From: Liriodendron chinense
Lineage: Eukaryota; Streptophyta; Magnoliopsida; Magnoliales; Magnoliaceae
DNA: 64,000 bases
Assembly: GCA_003013855.2 (NCBI GenBank)
Contig: ML058407.1
Coordinates: 1,426,001-1,490,000, forward strand
Direction: 5' to 3'
Under the pieces are notes generated by a model. That model made no database searches. It had not been told where the DNA came from and was given only the letters and a program-made list of their open reading frames with translations. Positions within the stretch are counted from its first letter, which is position 1; every line of letters begins with the position of its first letter. This document shows, one piece after another, positions 44,557 to 57,652 of this stretch. Position numbers and translations under genes: made by a program.

Positions 44557-46160
44557 GGATGTCGATGATGATGAGTTCTTCGATGTAAACATGCTTGAAA
44601 CCTTTGAAGAAGAAGAACTCCTCCAACTTGAACCACTAGAAAGCTTGGAGACATGCTTAGCACACTTCATGGAACCTGAAGATCCCATCATTAGTGAAAT
44701 TGTGCAAGAAGAAAGTCCGGTAGTTAATACTAGCCGGTGGAGGCCCCATTTTGAAAAATTGCCACCAACCACATCAAAGCCTCTACCATCTAACATCAAA
44801 CCACCGAAGCTTGACCTCAAACCACTGTCATCCGAGCTTAAATATGTATATTTGGGTCAAGAGGAAACTTTCCCAGTGGTCATTGCCTCCCACCTAGAGA
44901 AAGACCAAGAGCTCAAGTTGATTGAGTTACTCAAAAAACACCGGGAAGCCATAGGTTGGACAATAGCGGATCTCAAAGGGATAGATCCTTCGGTTTGCAC
45001 TCACCGTATACACCTTGAAGAAAATGCAAAAACGACTAGACAACCTCAAAGACGGCTAAATCCAAACATGATGGAGGTTGTCAAAGCCGAGGTATTAAAG
45101 CTATTGGATGTGGGGATCATCTACCCCATCTCAGATAGCTAATGGGTGAGTCCTACCCAAGTTATCCCCAAGAAATCCGGTATTACCATCATTGAAAATG
45201 CCAACAACGAGCTTATACCGACTAGGGTGACCACCGGTTGGCGTATGTGCATTGATTATAGGAAGCTCAACACGGTTACTAGGAAAGACCACTTCCCTCT
45301 CCCATTTATGGATCAAATTTTGGAGAGGTTGGCAGGCCATTCCTATTATTGCTTCCTAGATGGCTATTCCGGATACAACCAAATTGAGATAGCTCCGGAA
45401 GACTAAGAGAAAACCACATTTACATGCCCGTTTGGTACCTTCGCTTACCGAAGGATGCCATTCGGGTTATGCAGCACCCGCCACATTCCAACGATGCATG
45501 TTGAGTATTTTCTCGGACATGGTGGGTGAGTTTCTTGAAGTATTCATGGATGACTTTTCTGTTTTTGGTTGTACATTTGATGAGTGTCTCGAGCACTTGA
45601 AGTTGGTCTTGATGAGGTGTGAGGAAAAGCAACTTGTATTAAACTTGGAAAAGTGCCATTTCATGGTACAAAGAGGAATAGTCCTTGGACACATCATCTC
45701 GTCCAATGGAATAGAGGTAGACCGGGCGAAAATTGACATAATTTCCAATCTACCACCACCCAAAAGCATACGCGATGTGCGGTCCTTCCTTGGACACGCC
45801 GGTTTCTACCGAAGGTTTATAAAGGACTTTAGTCACATCTCAAGGCCTTTATGCAACCTTCTACAAAAGGAGAACCAATTTGAGTGGAGTGCCGAATGTC
45901 AATTAGCTTTTTCAAAGCTAAAAGACATGTTGACAACCGCTCCTATCATGCAACCACCAGATTGGTCCATGCCATTTGAGTTGATGTGCGATGCGAGCGA
46001 TTTTGCTATTGGGGCGGTGTTAGGCCAAAAGAAAGATAAAAAGCCCCATGTCATTTACTACGCAAGTAGGACCTTGAATCCTGCCCAAGTTAATTATTCG
46101 ACTACGGAGAAAGAGCTCCTAGCTGTCATTTTTGCCTTGGACAATTCAGGCCATACTTAA
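44513..46160 (+). pseudogene. Linker, reverse transcriptase and RNase H of element E
   Basis: RT motifs WRMCIDYRKLN, FLDGYSGYNQI and catalytic FMDDF (45544-45558); RNase H MCDASDFAIGAVLGQ near 45985. TAA at 45140-45142 and 45404-45406 both replace CAA. A one-base loss near 45475 and another near 46147 shift the frame. Motif content is complete but the frame is broken in four places. Confidence 0.88.
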
Positions 46161-46177
46161 TAGGATCCAAAGTTATT

Positions 46178-47710
46178 GTGTATACGGATCATGCGGTGCT
46201 GAAATACCTTCTTTCTAAGAAGGATGCTAAACCCCGCTTGCTTAGATGGATCCTACTCCTTCAAGAATTCGACTTGGAGATCAAAGATAAGAAGGGGGTA
46301 GAAAATGTGGTGGCGGATCATCTATCCCGCCTAGTCCTACCAAATTCCATTGACGAGTCACCTATTGAGGACTCATTCCCTGATGAGCAACTCTTTGTTG
46401 CTATGCATCCACCATGGTACGCTGATATAGCCAATTATCTTTCCACAGGTGCGATGCCGACTCATTGGACTGCGCAAGACAAACGTAAATTTCTAAGGGA
46501 AGTGCGCAGATTTTTCTGGGATGAACCTCTATTGTTTAAATATTGCCCAGGCCAAATTATAAGGAGATGCGTCCCCGATGATGAACACAATTCAGTCATC
46601 TCCTTTTGTCATGATCAAGCATGTGGGGGTCATTTTTTAGCCAAGAAAACAACTGCAAAAATTCTGCAATGTGGTTTTTATTGGCCCACGTTATTTAAGG
46701 ACACCCACGAGTTTTGCAAAGCGTGCGAGCTCTGCCAGAAGCTAGGAGGATTATCTTGTCGAAATATGATGCCTCTCACCTCAATTCAACATCTTGAAGT
46801 CTTTGACTGTTGGGGCATCGATTTCATGGGACCATTCCCCTCATCTTTTAGGCATGTCTATATTCTGCTTGCCGTAGACTATGTGTCTAAATGGATAGAG
46901 GCTATCCCATGTAGAACCAACGATCATCGTACGGTTCTCAAGTTCCTCAAAGAAAATATACTTTCTAGATTTGGGACACCTCGAGCCATTATTAGTGATG
47001 GTGGTTCTCACTTTTGCAATAGACCTTTTGAAACTTTGATGAAGAAATATGGTATTAGGCACAAAGTGAGTACCCCATACCACCCACAAACAAGTGGGCA
47101 AGCTGAAATCTCCAATAGGGAAATCAAGCAGATTTTGGAAAAGACGGTGAGACCGGATCGCAAGGATTGGTCCCTAAGATTAGATGATGCACTTTAGGCT
47201 CACCGTACTGCCTACAAGACACCCATTGGAATGTCCCCTTATAGACTTGTCTATGGGAAAGCTTGCCACTTGCCTGTGGAGATAGAACACAAAGCCTATT
47301 GGGCAATTTGGGCTCTAAATTTTGACATTGACAAGGCTAGCTCGCTTCGCAAACTTCAATTAAATGAGCTTGATGAGATCCGGAACGATGCATATGAGAA
47401 TTCGAGAATTTACAAGAGCAAGATGAAGGCCTTTCATGACAAGCACATCTTAAGGAAATCTTTCCATGAAGGACAGAAAGTGCTCTTGTATAATGCCCGA
47501 CTTCATCTTTTTCCGAAAAAATTACGATCTCGATGGACCGGCCCATATATTGTCAAAGAAGTTTTTCCTCATGGGGCTGTTAAGATTGAGAATGCAGCAA
47601 ATGGTGACTGTTTCAAAGTTAATGGACAACGCCTTAAACCATTTGTTGAGAAATTTGATTCAGAGGACATGTCCATCTCCCTGAATGATCCTGTCTATCA
47701 GGATGATTGA
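46178..47710 (+). pseudogene. End of RNase H and integrase of element E
   Basis: Begins in RNase H (YTDHAVLKYLLSKKDA). Integrase follows with the HHCC zinc site (SFCHDQACGGHF and CKACELCQK), then GIDFMGP, ISDGGSH and AEISNRE of the DDE core and a GPYIV tail. TAG at 47195-47197 replaces TGG in the conserved LWAYRT motif. Ends PVYQDD, TGA, identical to A. Confidence 0.88.
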
Positions 47711-48825
47711 TCTCCTAGTCTGATGGAGGTATAGCATAGGTAGGTTTAGTTTTGTTCTTCTGTTTTAATAGGTTTTAGTTGTTGAGTTGGAGAATTCCAT
47801 GATCGCTCTCTCAGGTACTATTGTTCTCACTCTCTCATTGTTTACCATTGCTCTCATGTTCATGCTAATTGACTATCTTTTTACATTGAGGACAATGCAA
47901 GATTTGGTTGGGGGGTGAGATGAGATCCCTCATCTAGCATATTGCAACATTTCGAGCTTCACATGCGGCAAATTTTTTCGAATTTTCTAATATCTCAAAA
48001 ATCTTTTAGAAAATCTTGTTTCTATACATTCGAGAGGCTATGAGTAGAAGAGGAGGAGAAACGAAGTGTGTGATGTTGTAGTCTTGAATTTCTCCCAACA
48101 TAATGGTGTTATATGATAGTTCCCCTATTGTTGTGATTGATAGAAAAATTTGAACACTTTTTACACCTAGTTCACATTACACGATTTTCATGAGTGACAG
48201 GTTTATGTGATTTGTGGATTAGCTAGACTTTGATTTAAAGGTGTTGAGCAGCCAAGCCGGGGTATTTTGTCCATCCTTGTCCATGGGAAAATAACAGAAG
48301 ATATGGATTTCTAAAAATCCTATCTAATTTAAAAGAAAAAGGAAAGAAATGATGAAATCGGGAAGGAAAGAAAAATGGTGGAAAATTCCGAAAAGGGCTA
48401 CCTATTACCAACCGGGGGATGGTCGAACCGTAACCAAAGCCGGAAATGGGACGTAGTGTGAAAGCCGTCGGAAGGACGGTAAGGCAAATTCCTGTCATAG
48501 GCTTGCTGTTGCTCTGTGCACCTTAAAATCCTTGGCTTACTTAATCTATGAAGAAGATGATTCCAGGAACTCATGAGATGAACTTTCACTATGCACACTA
48601 GGTTGAATTTGTTCAAGTTCCTCTATTTATCAATCAGTCAGCGGGAACTTCATGTAAACACTTCTTATGTTTTGAGAGTCCAAGGTTCAGCTTCTATCAC
48701 CTAATTTCTCCAAATTTTATACTTCTGCATCTTGGAATGGATAGAAACATGGATTCTGGAAGAGAGTTGGGTTTAGAGGTTTGAAATTGTTTTACGCATG
48801 TTTTGCTCGGGACTAGCAAAAAGCT
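47711..48825 (+). other. Element E 3' UTR with internal PPT copy and conserved RNA block
   Basis: CATTG/CAATG inverted repeat at 47884-47897 and GGTTGGGGGGTG at 47906-47917, exactly 920 bp before the terminal PPT. Conserved block ~48269-48492 with stem-loops at 48305-48320 (GGATTT/AAATCC) and 48465-48479 (CCGTC/GACGG). No env-like ORF. Confidence 0.77.
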
Positions 48826-48837
48826 GGTTGGGGGGTG
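48801..48837 (+). promoter_or_regulatory. Element E polypurine tract and preceding hairpin
   Basis: TTTTGCT/AGCAAAA inverted repeat at 48801-48821, then GGTTGGGGGGTG at 48826-48837 abutting the LTR. Confidence 0.9.
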
Positions 48838-50233
48838 TGTTGAACTTCAAATTTATACATTACATTGCCCATTACACGACAAGGTTTGCATTATTTTCAT
48901 GGTTTAAAGGCCCACCTAACACATGTTTTGTGATTATAGGGATGAGAGCGGACTTTATTCAATTACAAGCCAAAAGAACGCTTCTAGAGCTTTTGGATGA
49001 AGATGAAAGAAGACCAAAGAAAGGAGAAAGCAAAGAGAAGAGAGAGAAGAAGAAAAAGGAGAAAAAGAAGAGAAGAAGAATCAAATGGAAGATAGGCCGA
49101 CCGGTCAAGACCGGTCGGCCATGAAGGCTGATCATATTGATGAAGGGCCGACCGGTCATGACCGGTCGGCCATGCTCTCTAGACAAGGTGGAAACAAAGC
49201 CCGACCGGTCATGACCGGTCGGGCATACACGCTGGACTGTGGACAGGTCTGTCCGACCGGTCTTGACCGGTCGGTAGCACCCCCTGGAATGATTGAAAGA
49301 CTAGTCCGACCGGTCACGACCGGTCGGCTCTGCGTATGGAAAGTCCTTTCTACATTAGGACTCCGAAAATTGCTGCGCAATGCATAGTCTTTCGCAGAAT
49401 CCGACGCAAGGGAGGTTGCTTGCTATAAAAGGACACCTAGGGGCTCTCCCTAAGGGATCAGAGAAGCTAAGGGACGTGGGTTTGGAGAGTGAAAGCGATT
49501 GTGGAGCGGCTGCAACTCTCCTAATCGGGTTTTTCTTAGTTTATGCTTTTATTTCAGAGTTTTTAGTTATAGCATGACAATGCTCGGCTAGAACCTCTCA
49601 GCTAAGGCTGAGAGGTGAAGCTTGTAGCTTATTCCATGTTGATTTCAGTTTAATTCAAGTAATTTACATTCAAGTTTGGATTTTTGCATGCTTTAGTTCC
49701 AAAAAGTGGTAGTTTGAGACGTTTTATCTGAGTTTATGTGCTCCGGACATGAGTTACTTTTAATTCTCTGAGATTATCAAGTTTGTTTATCTAAATTCGG
49801 ATTATAGCAATCCTTGAGCAGGCCATAGTCTAGAGACATGGCTGTTACTCCGCAGGCTATAGTTTTGAGTTTTGTATTGATTGAATGGAACTAGAACTTG
49901 GAAGTTCAATTTGAATGTGATGGAATGTGTGTGAATGCCTTATTTTCCAACTAAATGAGAGATAGGACTTTAATTCTAGTTGTGTTCTCTACTTGGATTG
50001 ACTGAATTGACATGGGATTGCTACAAGTGGATCCTTGAAAGCGTTAGTACTTTATATCTCTGATTTTTCATTAAGTTCCTGTTTTAAGTAAACATTCAAT
50101 TGAATCTGAATTTCCTCTATAAAACTGAGTTACTGGAGTGATTTGGGAGCTGTTACTATTTTCCTGTGGATCGACCTCGGTCTTACCGAGTTTTATTACT
50201 ACATCGCAGCCTTACACTTGAGTCGAGCGAACA
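48838..50233 (+). repeat. Element E 3' LTR (1396 bp)
   Basis: Same length as the 5' LTR. Visible differences are few and mostly transitions. TATA at 49424-49432. Confidence 0.95.
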
Positions 50234-50238
50234 GATAA

Positions 50239-53200
50239 GACTCGCGAATCTCTGCCTCTCGCTCTCACGACGCCTCATCTGCGCTATGATGACTCCACTG
50301 GACCTTCACCAAGGGAATGACCTTGGTCCGGAGGACCTGTTCCTTCCGGTCAAGGATACGAACCGGCTGCTCAATGTAAGAAGCATCCTCACGAACCTGC
50401 AACAGCTGCCAATCTATCACAGGAACCACATCTGACTCACACTTCCGCAACATAGAAACATGAAAAACATTGTGGACGACAGACAACTGAAGTGGCAAGG
50501 CAAGCTGATAGGCCACGGCGCCAACGCGCCCAGTGATCTCAAAGGGTCCAATGAATCTCAGGGCAAGCTTCCCCTTGGCTCCAAAATGAACCACGCCCTT
50601 CATGGGTGAGACCCTGAGATACACGACGATCTGCAAAACTCTTCTGTCGACTCTGAGCTGTGCGCATCCTCTGCCTGATGATATCGATAGCCTCTGATGT
50701 CCTCTGCACAAGCTCAGGACCTAGGAGACGATGCTCTCTAACCTCGGCCCAACAACTAGGAGACCTACAAGGTTTACCATACAACGCCTCAAAAGGAGCC
50801 ATACCGATAGTTGCCTGGTAGCTGTTATTATATGCAAACTCAGCCAAACGCAGGTGTTTATCCCAACTACCTGAGAAATCCAACACACAAGCTCGAAGCA
50901 TGTCCTCAAGGATCTGGTTGACCCTCTCGGTCTGACCATCAGTCTGAGGATGATATGCGGTGCTGAACTTCAAGGCAGGCCCCATCGCCATTTAAAAACT
51001 CCTCCAGAACCACGACGTAAATCTCAGATCTCGGTCAGAAATGATCGAAACTAGGACACCATGCAGTCTCACAATCTCCTCGATAAACAATTCTGTAAGT
51101 CGGTCCAATGGCCAGGTCGCACGTATCGCAAGAAAATGTGCCGACTTCGTCAAACGATCAACGACAACCCAGATGGCATCGTGACCGCGATCAGTCCTCG
51201 GCAAGCCCATAATGAAGTCTGTGGTCACGTGCTCCCATTACCACAACGGGACACTCAACGGCTGCAGGGGACCTGGAGGTTTGCGATGATCGACCTTGAC
51301 ACGCTGGCAAGTGTCACACTTAGCCACAAAACTAGCAATCTTACGCTTCATACCGGCCCAAAAATACTGCCTCCTCATATCACGATACATCTTGGTAGAG
51401 CCTGGGTGGATCGTGAACCTCGATTGGTGTGCCTCATCCATAAAATCTCTGCGCAACTGAGGAATATCTGGAACACACAACCAACCCCTGAAATGAAGTC
51501 CACCATCTGACCCAATCTACCAATCAGTCTGACCTCTGACGCGGCCTTTTCCCAATAATCCTTCAACGTCTGATCTGTCTGCTGAGCCTCGATCACCCTA
51601 GAAACAAGAGAGGGTTGAATTGACAAGCTCGATAACTGCATGATAGAAGACTGCAGGCTCAGTTCAAAATCATACTCGGCAACCTCCTCGAGCATCCTCC
51701 ATTCCCGGACCATCATATGCGCCACCAGGCCTCGTGGCTGACGGCTAAGGGCATCTGCCACCACGTTGGCCTTACCAGGGTGGTACTGAAGATCAAAATC
51801 ATAATCCTTCAGGAGCTCCTTCCAACGTCTCTGCCTCATGTTCAACTCGGACTACGAGAAGAGGTACTTCAGGCTCTTGTGGTCAGAAAAGAGCTCGAAC
51901 CTAACCCCATAAAGATAGTGCCTCCACACCTTCAGTGCGAAGACTACCGCTACTAGCTCCAGATCATGCGTGGGGTAGTTCTGCTCATGGACCTTGAGCT
52001 GGCGAGACGCATACGCTACTACTCTGCCATGCTGCATCAGGACAGCACCTAAGCCAATACATGAGGCATCTGTAAAAACCACGAATCCTTCACTCCCGGA
52101 GGGAAGAGTGAGGACTGGTGTAGAAGTAAGACGGTCCTTCAGTTCTGCAAATGCTCGCTCACAGGCATCACTCCAAACGAACTCAGCGCCCTTCCGAGTC
52201 AACCTGGTCAGCGGGGCTCAATACGAGAGAAGCCCTCTATGAAACGGCGATAATAACCTGCTAACCCCAGGAAACTCCGGATTTCGGACGCGTTCGTGGG
52301 CTGACCCCACTGACACACGGCATCAATCTTCATCGGATCTACTGCTACTCTCTGCCTCGTCACCACATGACCGAGGAACTTCACCTCCTCCTGCCAAAAC
52401 TCACACTTCTCCAACTTCGCATAAAGCTGGTGTGTGCGGAGGGTCTGCAAGATGATCTTCAGATGCTACGCATGCTCCTCCCGAGTCCTCGAATAGATCA
52501 GAATGTCATCGATAAACACCACAATGAATTGATCAAGGTAGGGATGAAAGACCTCGTTCATCAATTGCATGAACACAGCGGGCGCATTGGTCAGTCCAAA
52601 AGACATGACCTGGAACTCAAAATGACCGTAACGCGTCTTGAATGCCGTCTTCGGGATATCCTCCTCCCGGACACGGACTTGATGATAACCGGACCGTAGG
52701 TCAATCTTCGAAAAGAACTGGGCCTCTCGCAACTGGTCAAATAAATCGTCGATCCTCGGAAGTAGGTACTTATTCTTAATCGTGACCTTTTTGAGCTCGC
52801 GGTAATCCACGCAGAGCCTCAACGAGCCATCCTTCTTCTTCACGAAGAGTACCGGCGCTCCCCACGGTGAACTGCTCGGACGAATGAAGCCTAGTTCACG
52901 CAACTCGTCCAACTGCTTCCACAGCTCCCGCAGCTCCAATGGTGCCATACGGTACGGGGCCTTTGAGATAGGCGCAGTACCGGGCACGAGGTCAATCTGA
53001 AACTCGGTATGTTGATGAGGTGGCAACCCTAGAATCCCCTGAAACACATTCGGAAAATCACAAACTACCGGCAGCTGGTCGATGCACACGGCAACCGGTT
53101 CCTCTATGGCACACGACATCAAAGATGACAACTGCTCGCCTCTAGGCTCGGCAACAAACTGAAACTGCGGCATGCCGAGTATAAGGAAAGTGACTGTTCT

Positions 53201-54607
53201 TGCGAAGCAGTCCAATACAGCGTGATACTCGGCCAACCAATCCATGCCCAGGATAACATCAAACTCGGTCATCGGTAAAACAAACAAATCGATGGGCAAA
53301 AAGGTCTCTCCTACCAAGACGGGACAAGACGAACATATCAAACTTAATACTGCGGTCTACCCTAAGGGTGTCGACACTGACAAACCCTCGTGCACGGATT
53401 CTAACAGCAAACCAGTCGATCGGCAGAAATCATTGCATACAAAAGAATGCGATGCACCAGAATTAAACAAAACATGAGTTATGCATGCAGAGATAATGAG
53501 TGTACCATCAACGACTCCTCCAGGTGCCTGAGGATCCTGCTGGGCTACGTAGAACATGCCCTGAGTCTGCTGGGGATGTGTCTGTCCCCTCTGCGGTTGC
53601 CGCTGTTGCTGCTGCGGTCTATGCTGCTGCCTCTGCTGTTGTGGCTGCTGCTGTCGCTGCTGCTGTGGGTGGGGACACTCATGCCTACGATGCCCTGTCC
53701 CCTCACATCCGTAACAAACACTTGCAAACTGTCTCTGGGATGGTGCTGGAGGTGCTGCTGGTGCTACTGGTGGTCGAACAGATGGACGAACCGGGTGCCT
53801 CTGTTGTGCCCGAGTCTGCTGCAGCCGGAAGTTGTTAGAAGGAGCCTTCCTCTTCCCCTTCCGGTCTCCGCTCTGGTCACGGATCCGTTGTGCATCGGCC
53901 CACTCTGCCTCATATATCTGGGCCCGCTCTACCACCTCCTCGAACGTAGGAAGCTTGTGTCCCGTGATACGGCCACGAAGGCCAAGGCGCAGTCCGGTCT
54001 CGAATCGACGGGCCTTCCGCACCTCGTCATCCATGAGATACGTCGCAAATCTGGATAGCTCAACGAATCGAGCCTCATACTGCGACACTAACATATCTCC
54101 CTGGACCAGTGTCTCGAACTCTAGAGCACGATGCTGGTGGACATGCTCAGGGAAGAACTTCCAGTCAAACCGGTCTACAAAGTCCTCCCATGTCCACTAA
54201 AAATCAGGCCCGGCGGCTCGGGTAACCGACGCCCACCAGTGCTCGGCCTCTCCTTGAAGAAGGAAAACGGCAAGAGGAACTCGCTCCTCGGTCGAGCATC
54301 ACATCGTGGTAAAGATCTTCGTTACCTCCGATTTCCATCTCTCCACTGCCACCGGGTTTGGCCCGTCCAAAAACTGTGGGGGATCCATCAGCTTGAAATC
54401 CATCAGCAAGGAACGAGCACGATCCTGCTCTGATGGGGCAACTGTGTCAGATGACCTCCTCTCCTGCCGCTCTACCATGGAGGTCATAACCTACATCATC
54501 TCCTGAAACTGACCAGCAGTCATAGCTGGAGCTGGAGCTGGGGCTGGGGCGGTCTGGGATGTACCCGCACCGGTCGACGGCCTACCGGTGGCTCTCTTGG
54601 GTGCCAT
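50239..54607 (-). pseudogene. gag-pol: gag-pol of element T2, multiply disrupted
   Basis: Collinear with T's 1495-residue ORF, starting MAPKRAT at 54607. Gag zinc knuckle CYGCEGTGHRRHEC, protease, RT with FIDDILIYS (~52490-52520), RNase H, HHCC and DDE integrase motifs and the chromodomain start are all recognisable. It is broken by many stops and frameshifts, including near 54200, 53345, 52460, 52205, 51848, 51490 and 50992. A ~34-bp deletion near 50625 relative to T removes the end of the integrase core. Its residues give a useful ancestral comparison for T (LRSGYHQ in RT). Confidence 0.92.
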
Positions 54608-54868
54608 ATCCTACAGAAAAGGACAGGTACCTCTTAGCATTGATACTCTCGAATGTACACACGTTAGGGAATCATATTTAGAAGTTTCTAAGCTCAAAAT
54701 AGGGAATCCTATTATAACTATGTTGTAACAGGATCCTAGTGTGGGTCGCTAAGTGCATGAGATCGGGATCCTAATCATCCTAAGTTTGCAACAATCATTC
54801 AGTTAAGGGTAGTTAATCTATGGCCATTAGTAGATATGTGATGTCATCCGCAGGTATTCCCAAGTTGT
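54608..54868 (-). other. Leader of element T2
   Basis: Non-coding, diverged from T's leader. Nothing further seen. Confidence 0.65.
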
Positions 54869-54880
54869 GCTCTGATACCA
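54869..54880 (-). promoter_or_regulatory. Element T2 primer-binding site (initiator tRNA-Met)
   Basis: Minus strand TGGTATCAGAGC, 5 nt from the LTR, identical to T. Confidence 0.92.
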
Positions 54881-54885
54881 ACTTC

Positions 54886-56226
54886 TGTCACGCCCTAAAC
54901 CCGGGGACCGGGCTCACTAAATTCCCGATCGCCGACCTTGGTGCCAATAGCCTCATAGTACCCCATTCTCGGCTCCTAGCTCTCATGTGCCAGGTTCTGA
55001 TCCTGGGATCCTACTAGGAGAATTTTCAGGGTAATTTTTTTTTTGTACAGGAGCATAATCAAAACCATAAAACATCATCAAATATCCACTAATGAGTTTG
55101 TTGAGTACAGTGCTGGAAAGGAAAATACAACATGAAGCAGAAGTCTAAAATATCAGGTACATGAACTGCGGTGAATGCTGCTGATATGCCCTAGTACCTG
55201 CAGTGTAAACAAACGCGCATGAGCTTCCTACGAAGCTCAGTAGAGTGCGTGTGTGCGCGTGTGATGCATATGACAAGTATACAGATATCAGAGTAAGCGA
55301 AAGTAGTAGAGGGCTAAGTTACCAAGTTCATGAATGCTATCAGCCATCCCAAGGCTATGCGATGCAAGGGCCTACATGGCCGAGTGTTACATGCTAGAGA
55401 TGCAATGCAAACATGTCAATCCTCAACTGATCCACATATCAAAATAGTTCTCATCTGGGACATCACCGGGGTCTAGATACTCTAATACTGGCCGTCGCAC
55501 ATCGCGCGCATAACCAAGTGAGTAGAAAAGACCTCACTATCCACCTCGTCAGTGGTATGCCAATGCCCACCCGACTCGCCGATAGCGGACCCATTCCATG
55601 AGCTGGGCAGACTCGACCTAGCTTACAGCCCACTGCACCCGGGCAGATAAGGTCACACCCCTTTCCAACCGACCTCAATACAGTGGGAGACGCGGCCTAC
55701 TGATATATGGCACACGGGCGCTCATGTTATCCACTCGGTCTCGACGCTGGAGCATCCTACTGCTACCACAGGGTTTAGGGACTTTCACCCAAGGACATCC
55801 ATAGCGCCCACATACTAGAACAAGTTTCCGGTGTCCAATATTGCCAATCATAATGTGACTATGGTGGCCACCACCCCGATGCTGCTAGGGCGTGAAAGCG
55901 ATCGTGACATACATAATGTGAAATGCATGAGTCATACAATCCAAATCATGCACCAAACTTACGCATACTGCGCAATCATGTGGGGCGACCCTGTCTCACA
56001 CGGGTCCCCTAAGTATAACAAGCCAACTAGCATATGCTATGGTTAATCCTGATCCATAACAGGCATACAAATGATGCGTATGGGCATATGAATGAGCATG
56101 ATATTCATTATACAAGCATGTTATCAGTGTGACATATCAAGCTAATCATACTAGCATGTTACTAAAACGTATCAGGTAGCATTGGCCTTAAAAGGCCCAA
56201 TATATATATAGAGAGCGGGACCCGGA
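54886..56226 (-). repeat. Element T2 5' LTR, partial, interrupted by F
   Basis: Aligns with 36253-37595 of the 3' LTR and stops after GGGACCCGGA, where F's terminus TGTTCGC begins. The expected F target duplication is CCGGA (56222-56226); its partner is outside the window. Confidence 0.92.
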
Positions 56227-57640
56227 TGTTCGCTTCCCCAAGTGTAGGGTTGCGATGTAGTAATAATCTCAGTAAGACCGAGGTCGATCCATAGGGACGT
56301 ATGTAGGATTTCACAAACACATCTAAAAGTGTCTATTGAAAGCTAATAATAAGATTTTGAATAGAATTGATGTGAATAGCAATTTTAAACTAATTTGAAT
56401 GTAGACAATTATAAAAAGGCACTAGGGGTTCAAGGATCCACTTTTAGCAATCTTGATTTTCAATCCGCTGTGGTTTTTCATTCTCTCAACTAGAATCGAC
56501 ATTAAGGTCTATCTAGTCGGATGATAGAGCTGTTAAATCATACAATCTGTCATATGTAAGTTCTATGCATAAGATTCACTCAATGTAGGTTGAGCTGAGC
56601 ATGCTCAATTGCATAGGTCATTCCCCTTTCCAATAGGTCTAGTCCACAATCATAACCATCCTCAAGTCCTGTCACAAGACAAGGCTAGATCATGATTTGA
56701 ACTTGATTCAAATCACATGCACAGTCCATACATATTTTAGAAAATCATAAAAGTAGAACTTTGATAGGAAGTCCCTTCATGAAGATCATAGTACTAGAGC
56801 GCACTCCGATTCCTCGGATCATACAGGTCTAGACTGATACAAACCAATTAAGAAATTAAGTAATCCTCCCAAACATCCATGAGTCATCATAAGACTAAGA
56901 AAAATTACTTAAAAACTTGTATAAACTTCAAACCATAGTTCATAATCATGAATTCCACACTTAAAACCAACTAGTTATGACTTGAAACATCTTGGATCCA
57001 CTACAAGCTTCACCTCTTAGCCCTAGCTAAGAGGTTTAGCTGCTCATGATCCAAGGAAACATGAAACAACTAAAAAGTTCATAAAAACAGCAAAACAAAC
57101 TAGAGGGAGTTGTGGAACTCTGAGATTCACTTCCACCGCCTCCAAGCTCGCTTCAACCCTTCTTAGATACCCTAGGAACGATCCCTAGGTGTCCTTTTAT
57201 AGTAGGAAGGCTCCACAACTTCAGAAAGATCGAGAATCTGCGTAAGAGTTACGCAGTGCGCAGAGAAAATCGGCGCCAAAGATAGAAACTTTCAAAATTA
57301 TGCATGGCCGACCGGTCACGACCGGTCTGGCCTCTTCAGTAGCACTCCAGCAAGCATGGCCGACCGGTCAAGACCGGTCGGTCTCTTTTTCTTCTTGTTT
57401 TCTTCCTTTCTTTCTTCTATTTTCTTCTTTCCTTGCTTCTTTCTTTGCTTCCTTCTTCCTTCTGCCCTCCTTGGGTCTTCATCCAAGGTTCTAAATCAGC
57501 TCTTTTCATCATCAATTAGGCGGAGTTCACTCTCAAACCTGCAATCACAAAACATGCATTAGATTTGTCTATAAACCATGCAAACCTCCCACAATGAGTG
57601 ATGAATTGGGGTTAGAATATGCACAATGAAGAGCTCAACA
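56227..57640 (-). repeat. Element F 3' LTR (1414 bp)
   Basis: Minus strand TGTTGAGCTC at 57640 to GCGAACA at 56227. Contains ACCGGT palindromes at 57304-57330 and 57358-57381, and the U5 stem-loop at 56268-56282, where one pair becomes G-U. Confidence 0.94.
57193..57236 (-). promoter_or_regulatory. Core promoter of element F: HSE-like trimer and TATA box
   Basis: Minus strand: TTC, GAT, TTC at 5-bp spacing (57224-57236; one mismatch to the HSE in the middle unit), then TATAAAAGG at 57193-57201, 22 bp downstream, exactly as in A. Confidence 0.6.
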
Positions 57641-57652
57641 CACCCCCCAACC
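57641..57652 (-). promoter_or_regulatory. Element F polypurine tract
   Basis: GGTTGGGGGGTG on the minus strand next to the LTR. Confidence 0.92.

Larger units (their letters stand above)
40614..50233 (+). mobile_element. Element E: Athila-type Ty3/gypsy retrotransposon
   Basis: Complete 9.6-kb element with two 1396-bp LTRs that differ at only scattered positions, an intact tRNA-Asp PBS, gag, protease, RT-RNase H, integrase, 3' UTR and PPT. It was inserted in T2's chromodomain end. Its LTR differs from A/B/C/F except near the ends, and its leader is short. It is therefore a separate family. Coding is broken by frameshifts and at least three nonsense codons. Confidence 0.95.
36253..56226 (-). 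mobile_element. Element T2: decayed Tekay-type chromovirus, interrupted by E and F
   Basis: Minus-strand relative of T. 3' LTR 36253-40455, PPT, gag-pol pseudogene (40589-40613 plus 50239-54607), PBS and a partial 5' LTR (54886-56226). E is nested in the coding end and F in the 5' LTR. The remainder of the 5' LTR and the second target duplication lie beyond the window. Confidence 0.9.
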